Source: Wuchereria bancrofti | Taxonomy: Eukaryota; Nematoda; Chromadorea; Rhabditida; Onchocercidae | NCBI GenBank assembly: GCA_005281725.1 | Contig: SSBO01000099.1 | Coordinates: forward strand, 1-12,072 | Direction: 5' to 3' | DNA length: 12,072 nt | Shown here: in pieces, positions 1 through 7,897 of the stretch | How the letters are laid out: the number at the start of each line of letters is the position of its first letter | Numbering within the stretch: position 1 is the stretch's first letter | Made by a program: the position numbers and the translations under genes | The notes under the pieces: generated by a model | What the model was told of the DNA's origin: nothing | The model's database searches: none | What the model saw: the letters and a program-made list of their open reading frames with translations, nothing else

Positions 1-13
1 TAAGATATTTCTG

Positions 14-47
<34 letters not shown>

Positions 48-63
48 TTTTTTTTTTTTTTTA

Positions 64-96
<33 letters not shown>

Positions 97-110
97 GTAA
101 AAAATTTTTT
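1..110. repeat. Poly-T low-complexity tract
   Basis: Nearly all T, broken only by short runs of A (around 43-47 and 63-67) and a few bases near 97-104. It lies directly against the 5' edge of repeat copy 1. On the minus strand it would be a long poly-A at the end of the repeat, as seen in retroposed elements. It could equally be simple low-complexity DNA or an assembly-edge artefact. Copies 2 and 3 do not show it, but both start directly at an N, so its absence there is not informative. Confidence 0.8.
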
Positions 111-1077
111 ATTTTTTTAAACAATTTTTTACTTTTATTTATTCACTTTTCTTTGAGTAAAATCTTTTACAAAAATTTTCGCTTTTTCCATAATTAGTTT
201 TTAAATTCGTAATTTTTTTTTAAATTATAATTCTAATTTTTTTGCAACACCAATTTTTTTACAATTCCAAGAATGCAATTCCAATCTTTTTTACTCTTTT
301 TGAAATTGCAATTTTTCTTGAACAAAGTTTTTGCGAAAATTTTCAACTTTCCGTATGAGATTTTAAAATTTCCAATTTTTTCGAAAATTTTGAAAAAAGT
401 GCAAATAATTGATGAAACTAAAGCATTGTCATTTTAATGAAAAACTATTGAGTGAAATGCTTAAATACTAAATTTTTCTTCCTGTTTGTTTCGAAAGTAC
501 AATTTTTTTTTGTTTTGTTTTTGTTTTGCAATAAATCGAAACGGTAAACTTAAAGATATGTTATTTCAAAATTGATTAGAACTATTTATCAAAATAATAA
601 AATACAACAATAGATGTAAACAAATTTCTTCCCTGTGTTTTGTTTCTTGCTTAAAATGCAAACTTAAAATGAATTGAAATCAAATTTCATTACTTTGCAT
701 AGTACATTACTAATATTATTTCATTTCTATTACACGTCTTTTTATCATATTGCTTTGTAATTTTTATAATTACTATTTTGAATAATACTTATTTTTCAAA
801 TATGCTTTTTTTAAAATATTTCATTAAATATTGATAGTCTCTTAAGTAATAACTTCTTTAATTTAGCCATGAAAATGTTCAATTTTAAGGTATTATGAAC
901 TAATTAGCATTATTATTGTATAAATATTCTTTTCCAGAAGTATTTTTTTTTTTGGTGTAATTGAAGGAAATGAAAGAGAGGAAAAAGATATGAGGAAGTG
1001 GTAGGATTTGAAAATTTTCACAAAACTAAATTAAGTTAAAAAATTTTCATAACGAAGAATTTCGTGTCATCATGTGT
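111..1077. repeat. Dispersed repeat, copy 1 (mosaic)
   Basis: A roughly 967-bp AT-rich direct repeat unit also present at 1081-2055 and 7898-8692. Positions 111-417 match 1081-1387 without a difference by eye (offset 970). Positions 418-1077 match 8019-8678 without a difference by eye at a constant offset of 7601, while copy 2 carries about 20 differences there. No open reading frame of note occurs on either strand, and no terminal inverted repeats or target-site duplications are visible. It ends at the N at 1078, just short of the TCTTTTAAATTTAA end seen in the other two copies. It may be a non-autonomous element or a low-copy dispersed repeat; the family is unknown. Confidence 0.9.
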
Positions 1078-1078
1078 N
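1078..1078. other. Ambiguous base N at repeat-repeat junction
   Basis: A single N sits exactly where copy 1 ends (after CATGTGT) and copy 2 begins. A lone N at a repeat boundary is typical of a scaffold join or closed gap of unknown size, so the tandem arrangement of copies 1 and 2 should not be taken as proven. Confidence 0.85.
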
Positions 1079-2055
1079 TTATTTTTTTAAACAATTTTTT
1101 ACTTTTATTTATTCACTTTTCTTTGAGTAAAATCTTTTACAAAAATTTTCGCTTTTTCCATAATTAGTTTTTAAATTCGTAATTTTTTTTTAAATTATAA
1201 TTCTAATTTTTTTGCAACACCAATTTTTTTACAATTCCAAGAATGCAATTCCAATCTTTTTTACTCTTTTTGAAATTGCAATTTTTCTTGAACAAAGTTT
1301 TTGCGAAAATTTTCAACTTTCCGTATGAGATTTTAAAATTTCCAATTTTTTCGAAAATTTTGAAAAAAGTGCAAATAATTGATGAAATTAAAGCATGTCA
1401 TCTTATGAAAAACTGTTGAGTGAAATGCTTAAATACTAAATTTTTCTTCCTGTTTGCTTCGAAATTACAATTTTTTTTTTTGTTTTGTTTTTGCAATAAA
1501 TCAAAACGGTAAACTTAAAGATATGTTATTTCAAAATTGATTAGAACTATTTATCAAAATAATAAAATACAACAATAAATGTAAACAAATTTCTTCCCTA
1601 TGTTTTGTTTCTTGCTTAAAATGCAAACTTAAAATGAATTGAAATCAAATTTCATTATTTTGCATAATACATTACTAATATTATTTCATTTCTATTACAT
1701 GTCTTTTTATCATTTTGCTTTGTAATTTTTATAATTACTATTTTGAATAATACTTATTTTTCAAATGTGCATTTTTTAAAATATTTCATTAAATATTGAT
1801 AGTCTCTTAAGTAATAACTTCTTTAATTTAGCCATGAAAATGTTCAATTTTAAGGTATTATGAACTAATTAGCATTATTATTGTATAAATATTCTTTTCC
1901 AGAAGTATTTTTTTTTTTGGTGTAATTGAAGGAAATGAAAGAGAGGAAAAAGATATGAGGAAGTGGTAGGATTTGAAAATTTTCACAAAACTAAATTAAG
2001 TTAAAAAATTTTCATAGCGAAGAATTTCGTGTCATCATGTGTCTTTTAAATTTAA
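1079..2055. repeat. Dispersed repeat, copy 2
   Basis: Full-length match to copy 1. The first 307 bp (1081-1387) are identical. After that there are scattered substitutions and small indels, for example near 1388-1405, 1456-1466, 1485-1505, 1577-1600, 1658-1668, 1700-1715 and 1766-1772, giving a net 5-bp shortening. It continues past the point where copy 1 stops and loses similarity to copy 3 after TTTAAATTTAA at 2055. That is the best estimate of the 3' boundary of the repeat. No coding potential is seen. Confidence 0.88.
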
Positions 2056-3093
2056 TCAGTTAGTTAATTAAGCAAAATTAATATTTTCATAACTATTAAG
2101 CAGTTAATAAATAATTGAAATTAACGTGGTAAAAGGTTTACTTTTCCTGCACATCTGTTAAATATTTCATTAAAACAAATTAGTTTGATATTTTTAAAAG
2201 AAAGTTTGGTATTTTTAAATTTATAGTACAATCATCGAACTTTTCATTTCTTATCTATTTTTACATTCGAAAAAAAGATTCAAACCATATGGCAAACAAA
2301 TTTCTCTTTGCAAAAAAGTGCAAAAAGAAGATAAAATAAAAGTTATGTATCAAAAATTGTAAACTAAAAATAAAATATAAACTTCCGATTTCAATTTATT
2401 CTCTCACTTTAGAAATATTTTGTGTTTATGAAAATAAATTTGGAAGAGATTTCTTCTCTCTATGCTATTTAAATTGTAATTTTTATGAATATTAAAATTT
2501 ATGAAAAAAACTTGACGGAAACCATAGGATTTATATCGTCAGTTTTTGTTTTCGCTTCTTTTCTTACAAAAATTCATCAAATATTTCAAATCTTTGATAA
2601 AGTTAAGCAATAATCAACGATTTTTTGGAATAATCGCTATTTTAAATAGTGTTTATTATCAATTTGATAATGAATTTTGGGAAAATTAAGGTATAAAATG
2701 GATTATGCATAAGAGAAAATCAATGATACTTTATCTGCTTATTTAGTTATTTAAATTGCTCTTAAATTTAATATTTAATTCCCTTAATTTAATGTGAACC
2801 AAATTTGACAAGCAAAAATGATATGCACAAAAGTAATAGTGATATTACTGTTATTGTTAATAATGTTATTATTATTGTTATTACAATTAACAATTAAATA
2901 TGAACAAGAAAGTGTATCGTAAAATTGGAAAAATAACAAATAATGAGCAACAATACATCACATAATTCAACAAGTTTATATAATCAAATTTATGATTAAT
3001 CAAACAATTCCAATCAATTTTGATGGAAGTAACGAAATTTAAAAATTAATTTTATTAATTTTCATCATAAATAACTAATAATAGCATAAATCA
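2056..3093. other. AT-rich intergenic sequence, no gene seen
   Basis: Stops are dense in all frames and there is no base-composition rise suggesting exons. It contains an ATT/TTA-rich simple stretch at about 2840-2886. A minus-strand AATAAA at 3051-3056 would lie 38 nt beyond the candidate exon at 3094-3201. Nothing else could be identified. Confidence 0.6.
2840..2886. repeat. Imperfect (TTA/ATT)n microsatellite
   Basis: A run of TTATTG, TTATTA and ATTACTG-like units with interruptions; simple-sequence DNA with no other visible function. Confidence 0.6.
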
Positions 3094-3201
3094 TTAGAAA
3101 AAGGCATCAATCTTATTATGTCGTCCAGTAGATTCTGATCGAAAAAATGCGCTTACCAAACCTTCACTAATAAATAAACTGCATGACAACAACGATAATA
3201 T
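3094..3201 (-). CDS. Possible alternative terminal exon (35 codons)
   Basis: On the minus strand a good acceptor (T-rich, ending ACATTTTAG, at 3202-3210) is followed by 35 open codons in phase 0 and a TAA at 3094-3096. A minus-strand AATAAA lies at 3051-3056, 38 nt past that stop. The peptide starts hydrophobic (ILSLLSCSLF) and ends polar (STGRHNKIDAFF). Phase 0 is compatible with the donor at the end of exon 3 (5071), so it could replace exon 4 as an alternative 3' end that lacks membrane helices 3 and 4. Local GC is higher than in the surroundings. Against it: exon 4 already has its own stop and poly(A) signal, and 35 open codons can occur by chance even in AT-rich DNA. I cannot show that it is used. 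Confidence 0.25.
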   Translation of the reverse strand: MLSLLSCSLFISEGLVSAFFRSESTGRHNKIDAFF

Positions 3202-3207
3202 CTAAAA

Positions 3208-3214
<7 letters not shown>

Positions 3215-3237
<23 letters not shown>
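3215..3237. repeat. (AAAT)n microsatellite
   Basis: About five tandem AAAT/ATAA units between the candidate exon and the 3' end of the gene. Simple repeat only. Confidence 0.75.
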
Positions 3238-3238
<1 letters not shown>

Positions 3239-3285
3239 GGAAGCAAGAAGAAAAGAAGAAAACTTTTAAACATATTTAAAAATAG

Positions 3286-3291
3286 TTTATT
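3286..3291 (-). terminator. Polyadenylation signal AATAAA
   Basis: Canonical AATAAA on the minus strand (TTTATT on plus), about 25 nt downstream of the stop codon at 3317-3319. The short 3' UTR it implies is normal for a compact nematode-type gene and supports exon 4 as the terminal exon. AATAAA is common by chance in DNA this AT-rich, so position is the main evidence. Confidence 0.5.
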
Positions 3292-3316
3292 TCAATTTGA
3301 AAATGGTTATTTAAAA

Positions 3317-3628
3317 TTATTTTTTCTCCTCTTCCTCGTTTTCACTAATTAATAATGTTTTATTTTTCAAAATGAAATTTTTTAAAATTGTTCTAATTTT
3401 AAAAATTACAATAATTTCTATGGTAGATGAACAAATATATACCGCAGCTAATGCCCAACCACTGATACCACATTGTATATCGAAATATGATTCCATTGAA
3501 TTATAATAATCCCTGCGAAGAATATCAAATCGATAATAATCATTAATCCATGGACAAGTACTATAGTATATTTCTAAGCCAAAAACAAATAACATAAATG
3601 GTACCGCACAAAATGAATAACACATGCA
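3317..3628 (-). CDS. Exon 4: helices 3 and 4, extracellular loop and tail
   Basis: 312 bp in phase 0 after a TTTCAG acceptor (3629-3634), giving 103 residues and a TAA at 3317-3319. It starts CMCYSFCAVPFMLFVF, with helix 3 running to LEIYY. The loop CPWINDYYRFDILRRDYY to FDIQC holds the two candidate disulfide cysteines and many aromatic residues. Helix 4 runs from ISGWALAAVYIC to EIIVIF. A basic stretch (KIRTILKNFILKNK) follows, ending in NEEEEKK. The basic flank after helix 4 places the C terminus in the cytoplasm by the positive-inside rule. This is the longest coding stretch in the window. Confidence 0.75.
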   Translation of the reverse strand, partial: CMCYSFCAVPFMLFVFGLEIYYSTCPWINDYYRFDILRRDYYNSMESYFDIQCGISGWALAAVYICSSTIEIIVIFKIRTILKNFILKNKTLLISENEEEEKK

Positions 3629-6600
3629 CTGAAATATTAATTATTAATTAATTATTTTGGGTTTTAAAATTTTAATCCTTTTCCATTCATTATTATGCAA
3701 ATTATTTTATAAGCTCAAAATGAATGAAAATTTTATTTTAATTACCACGTACTCTTCATTCGTCCCTTTTCTCATCAATTAATTACAATAGTCTTTCGGA
3801 ATTAATAAACTAATTATTATTATTATTGTAATCCAAAAACAATGAATACATTTTATCTTTGATAGTATATTTCAAATTTTAGCACTATAATCATGAAAAA
3901 AAAGATGAGCAAAATTTTGCAAAATTAATTATTATCAAAATGAGCAAATTTTTTATCATTAAAAAAAAAAACTATTGTCATTAAAATTCAAGAGTGAAAC
4001 ATAAAACATTTAGCAAAAAAAAAATTTGCGATTTATAAAAAGATAAAAAATGAAAAAATCTTTCTAAAGATTTTTTAAATCAATAAAAAAATGCATATGA
4101 ATGAAGAACAGAAATAAAAAACCTAAAAACAATTTTAACAAATTTTTTAATTTATTTAAAATAATCAAAAATTAAATATTAAAATGATAACTCTTTATTT
4201 TATTTCCTCTTTCAAAAAACCATACTTATTTTGTAGGAAATTTGTTTCCCATTATCATAGCACATTGTTACTCTCAATTCTGCTCTCCCCGCTCTACCGC
4301 TATTTACAAATACTCTCAAATACTTCAAGCAAAAATAATAAAACAAATGTTTCTAGAATATAATTTCAAATGATTCTTGAATTACAATCTCAAATGATAA
4401 ATCATATCAGTTTTGATGTCTTTTTTTCTCTCTCTCTTTCCCTACTTCTTCTCCCTTTCTTCTTTCATTCCTTTATTTTCAAACTTTTAGAACAATTAAA
4501 TTTATCAATAAATTCAGTTCCTTTCATTTTTCTTTTTGTTTTTAAAACTTTCTATTTTACAATCATTTCATTTTACATTGATATATCCTTTTAATTTCAA
4601 TGAGTTACACAAGAAGTATATCACTATTATACTGATTAAAAAAGATAAAATTAAATCACTTTTGCAAAAAAAATTTTCAAAATTAAAAACCAAAATGAAG
4701 AAAACTAAAAAACATGTTACAATATGAGAGCATATAAATTTTTACCACTTTTTTCGTTCTTTTTTTTTAATTATTATTTTAACAATCAAATTAAACATTA
4801 TTTTATGAAAAAAATAAAAGAAAATTTTAAACATATTTTAACGAAGAAATAAATATCTTTATGTTTGCTAAATAAAAGTTTAATGAATAAAATTATTTTT
4901 AAAAAGTATTTTTTCTATTTTATGTTTATTTCATATAATAATTGAATGAAAGATTTTGAATTTTACATTTTTTTACAGCAAATTTTCCGCATTTTTATTT
5001 TCTTTTGTATTAATAAAAATAACTTTCTAGAAAAAAAAAAAAAATTTTTTTTTCTAAATCTTAAATTTACCAATAAACGAGAATATTTGCACCAATAAAG
5101 TTGTATGGTATGTGAAATAATCGTTATTATCAATGTGACAGTTGTGACAGCCGTAGCAAAATATTGCCCATTTAAGCGCATTTCACTGAATGTTGCGGGT
5201 AATTCTGAATAAATATTGTAATACCATTTATTTGGTGTTAACATTAATGATCTTTTACCGCCAAAGTTCGAGTAGTATTGTCCAACACCGCTCAAAATTA
5301 ATCCATCAATTGTAAATAGTAGTAACTGAAATATCATAATTTAGCTAATAGTAGTGATAAAATTTTTTTCGACTTTTTTTTTTGGTTTCTTTTCTTTCAC
5401 AACAATAATTTTATAATATTTTCAAATATATAAAATTAAACAAATCAAACACAAAAAAATTTAAAGCAAAAAGGAAAAGAATTCGAATTATTAGTCTATT
5501 AATTAATTAATAAGATATCAGAGAAACCATTAATTAATAACAAATTTATTTTTTAATTATTTAATAGTGGTCGTATATAAATGAAATTTTTGACAATGCT
5601 TTTTTTTTTTCAACAATAAAATTAATTGAATAAACAATTTTGCATCAACTGAAATTCTTTGAGCAAAAAAAAGGAAAAACGATTTAAATTTTTATTAAAT
5701 TAATTATTAACCAGATATTTTGAAATTATTTGGTTGCAAACTATCTGTTATTTATTTAAACAATCATTCTTATTTCAACACTCATTCATTTGACACTTTG
5801 TTTACTTACTTAACTCATTATTTTCTTTCTTTCTGTTATATCATTTTTAATGATTTTAATGAATTTAATGATTTTTTTTTAGCCATCATAAGTTTTCGAC
5901 AAATTAACACATAGTATTCGTTCTTATGTCAAAAATCGAACCTCATAAGGAAAAAAATTAGCATAAACAGCAATTTCAAAAACTAAAAATACTAGATTGA
6001 TCTTTTTTGTTTTACTTCTGGTCACAATTGATTAAATTAAAAATATTAAAAAAATTTTTTACCATTTTTTTCTGAGCTTTTCTATGAAAAGATCAATTAA
6101 CTCATCGAAAAGAGTGGAAATTCATTCCCAAATTGATGAATTTGCTGAATCATTTCTGATTAGCAAAGTTAACAAATAATTAATAAGCATCGTAAACTAT
6201 GTTAATGAGCTTTGGTAAAACGACGTAAATTAATTTTGAAATGAAAAATAATGATGCTAATAAGTTTGGGACTTGACTATCTCATCCAAACTATTAATTA
6301 ATACACATTCAATTAACATTTGAAATGAGATAAATTTCGCAACTATGAATTGATTTACTTAAATAATTCAAACTAAAGTGTAACATTTCCTAGCTTTACT
6401 GAAAAAAAGAAACTGATACGAAACATTGAAATTTTTGGAAATTTTAACTCAACAAAATGATTACGAGATTTTAGATATAAAGATTCACAATAGAAATATT
6501 TCAGCAATTACTATTTATTGAATTTAAACTCTTGATAATTATGAAAACTTTAATTAGAACTGATTATATTATGTGATTTTAGACGTTGGCTTAATTTAAC

Positions 6601-7638
6601 CATTTTGTTAATTTCAACGGCAAATTTCGTTTTTCATTTTCGAGTAGAATCTTCTTTTATTTGTTTCATTCTCCTCTGTCTCTATTTTTCATGAATTCAC
6701 AATCTAATTTTTTTCTTTAATTTCTTCAACATTTATTAAATTCCATTAATTATTTCCTAAACTAGAATTCATCACCCATAGTCATCTTTTTCTGAATTCA
6801 ATTAAAATTGCATGAGTTTTGAATTTTATGCAAATTTCTAAATATTTATCGACAAATCAACTTCTCGAAACTTTTTTGCACCTCATTTCCGAATTTAACT
6901 CATTCATTTTCATAATTTGTATTAAACAGAAAAAAAGGAAAAAAGAGAAAGGAAATTGAAAAAATAAATAAATTTTAATAAAAATATAAGATAATTGATA
7001 GAATTCAATCATATGTATATATAAAAGAGAATTTAAAATCAATAATTTCGTTTGTTCTTCAAATGCATACATTTAAAATTAATTTTTAATTAAATAAAAA
7101 ATATTTTCATATTTTCAGAAGAAATGTTTTTTTTTACACGTTCAAAAAAATATAATTTAATAAATTTCTAACCAAATTAATAGTTCGTAATGCAATAACA
7201 ATTCGCCTTCCATTTATATCAATTTGTCGACGATATTGCACTTCTGATTCCAATGCTTGTGCAACAAGAATTAATCTGAATTTCTTTCTTTTTTTCTTCC
7301 TTTTTCTTTTATAATTAAAATAAAACCAAAATATTTAATAAAGTAAAGTAATTTATATTAGAATAATACTTAATAAAGGAATTAGAATAATTTTTTTTTT
7401 CAATTAGAATAATATTTAATAAAAACGGCAGAATGAGGAAATAAAAAACAAAAGATAAAAATAGAAATAAACAAGAACCGGAAGTGACTAACCGATTAAG
7501 TGTACCGGTTGATATTCGTCGTTCCGAATTAATTTTTGAACTATTACGATTTGAAATATTTAGCGTTGTTCGACCAAATTCCTTATAATTTCGCATTAGT
7601 TTGCACATATTTAATATATGTTCTTCTGCTTTTAAAGG
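3317..7638 (-). CDS. Four-exon gene, uncharacterised tetraspan membrane protein
   Basis: Exons on the minus strand are 7638-7493, 7275-7173, 5325-5071 and 3628-3317. All junctions have GT/AG and keep one reading frame: phase 2 between exons 1 and 2 (a split Arg codon), phase 0 at the other two. The joined product is 271 residues from the exon 1 acceptor, or 261 from the first ATG at 7606-7608. Residues 1-80 are hydrophilic and basic and look cytoplasmic. Hydrophobic segments lie at about 81-98, 138-161, 172-190 and 223-244. The loop between helices 3 and 4 has two cysteines (C193, C221) that could pair outside the cell. The tail ends NEEEEKK. This is a tetraspan plan with both ends inside. 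I do not recognise the family: the claudin W-GLW-C-C signature is absent, and four rather than seven helices argue against a nematode chemoreceptor. An in-frame TAG just before the exon 1 acceptor means either a trans-spliced 5' end with start at 7608 or more exons upstream. Confidence 0.7.
3811..3828. repeat. (ATT)n microsatellite
   Basis: Perfect run of about five ATT units inside intron 3. Confidence 0.7.
4420..4466. repeat. Polypyrimidine tract (T/C rich)
   Basis: Almost pure pyrimidine on the plus strand, including a CTCTCTCTC core, with one A at 4444. It lies inside intron 3. On the minus (transcribed) strand it is purine-rich and so is not an acceptor tract. Confidence 0.65.
5071..5325 (-). 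CDS. Exon 3: membrane helices 1 and 2
   Basis: 255 bp (85 codons, phase 0 at both ends) between a TTTCAG acceptor (5326-5331) and a GTAAAT donor (5065-5070). It begins LLLFTIDGLILSGVGQYY, the body of helix 1. A polar 38-residue loop follows, with GGKRS, NKWYYNIYSELP and SEMRLNGQ. Helix 2 is the ATAVTTVTLIITIISHTIQL stretch. It ends at basic WCKYSRLL, as expected for a cytoplasmic turn. GC is well above the flanks. Read past the donor, the frame runs into Lys/Phe low-complexity sequence, which supports ending the exon at 5071. Confidence 0.7.
5326..7172 (-). other. Intron 2, 1847 bp, no internal gene seen
   Basis: Bounded by GTTAG and TTTCAG on the minus strand. AT-rich throughout. Short open frames on either strand (for example plus 5720-5914 and minus 6857-7072) consist of hydrophobic or low-complexity residues with no exon-like composition. 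Repeated ATTAATTAAT motifs occur near 5498-5540. Nothing else is supported. Confidence 0.6.
7173..7275 (-). CDS. Exon 2: linker leading into the first membrane helix
   Basis: 103 bp between an ATTCAG acceptor (7276-7278) and a GTTAG donor (7168-7172). It completes the split Arg codon and adds 34 residues, beginning LILVAQALESEVQYRRQ. The segment is amphipathic and highly charged in its middle (ALESEVQYRRQIDINGRR), then turns hydrophobic toward its end, where helix 1 starts. Local GC is clearly higher than in both flanking introns, and the frame fits exons 1 and 3 exactly. Confidence 0.65.
7276..7492 (-). other. Intron 1, 217 bp
   Basis: Bounded by GTTAG and ATTCAG on the minus strand. It is AT-rich, with an imperfect duplication of an ATTAGAATAAT-type stretch (about 7358-7422). 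The frame that runs through this intron from exon 1 gives a hydrophobic shadow translation and should not be read as coding. Confidence 0.6.
7493..7638 (-). CDS. Exon 1 (first visible): basic N-terminal region
   Basis: 146 bp following a T-rich acceptor ending TTATAG (AG at 7639-7640) and ending at a GTTAG donor (7488-7492). It encodes 48 residues plus two bases of an Arg codon. It is rich in Arg, Lys, Asn and Ser (for example FGRTTLNISNRNSSK), with no hydrophobic segment and no signal peptide. Its first Met is codon 11 (7606-7608). A stop lies in frame immediately before the acceptor, so translation cannot extend without splicing. If the acceptor receives a spliced leader, the 5' UTR would be 30 nt. 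The open frame before the Met leaves room for upstream exons instead. Confidence 0.6.
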
Positions 7639-7895
7639 CTATAAAAAAAATATTAAAGTGATTAATTATAATTTCATTAATTAATGATGGAAGGAAAAGA
7701 AAATGTACAACAAATAATAATAGGTATTCCAGAAGAATAAATTAAAATTTCGATTAAAAATTTTTAAATTATTTGTAATGAACTGACAAAAAAAGGAAGA
7801 AAGAAAGAAAGAAGGGCAAAAGAGAGGAAGAGAAGAAGGATGACGAAAATAAAGAAATACAAACAATTAATGAACATTTTGGAAAAATAAAAATA
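7639..7895. other. Sequence upstream of exon 1, up to the assembly N
   Basis: AT-rich and non-coding in appearance. It is either promoter and 5' flank (if exon 1 is the first exon, trans-spliced) or the start of a longer intron. It holds the purine tract at 7788-7840 and ends at the N at 7896, beyond which continuity is uncertain. No clear promoter element can be named. Confidence 0.5.
7788..7840. repeat. Homopurine tract (A/G)
   Basis: 53 bp of purine interrupted by one C at 7817, with GAAA and GGAAGA units. Such tracts can form triplex (H-DNA) structures and are length-unstable. It lies about 150 bp upstream of exon 1. Confidence 0.75.
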
Positions 7896-7896
7896 N
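7896..7896. other. Ambiguous base N at repeat copy 3 edge
   Basis: A single N directly before the start of repeat copy 3. Together with the N at 1078 it brackets 1079-7895 as a separate sequence block that carries the whole visible gene. It may mark a gap of unknown size. Confidence 0.85.
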
Positions 7897-7897
7897 C

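Larger units (their letters stand above)
3629..5070 (-). other. Intron 3, 1442 bp, with a local GC rise
   Basis: Bounded by GTAAAT and TTTCAG on the minus strand. Mostly AT-rich, with an (ATT)n run at 3811-3828 and a pyrimidine tract at 4420-4466. A GC-richer island at about 4240-4320 lies in a 47-codon stop-to-stop minus frame (4212-4352). No convincing splice sites frame it, so it is not called as an exon. Plus-strand open frames at 4370-4594 and 4536-4727 are Phe/Leu/Ser or Lys low-complexity sequence. Confidence 0.6.

Noticed and set aside
4370..4727. Two plus-strand open frames inside intron 3
   Set aside because: One translates a pyrimidine tract (Phe/Leu/Ser) and the other an A-rich stretch (Lys/Ile). 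There is no exon-like composition, and they lie opposite a well-supported minus-strand gene.
5720..5914. Plus-strand 64-codon open frame in intron 2
   Set aside because: Composition (Phe, Asn, Tyr, Ser, Ile) is that of random AT-rich DNA. No splice or start context supports it.
6857..7072. Minus-strand 71-codon open frame between exons 2 and 3
   Set aside because: It is in the sense direction but Phe/Leu low-complexity in the middle. Exon 2 joins exon 3 directly in phase, and including this frame would add a stop.
3317..7638. Seven-helix nematode chemoreceptor or claudin identity for the gene
   Set aside because: Only four hydrophobic segments are present, and the claudin first-loop W-GLW-C-C pattern is missing. 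No chemoreceptor motif was recognised, so no family name was given.
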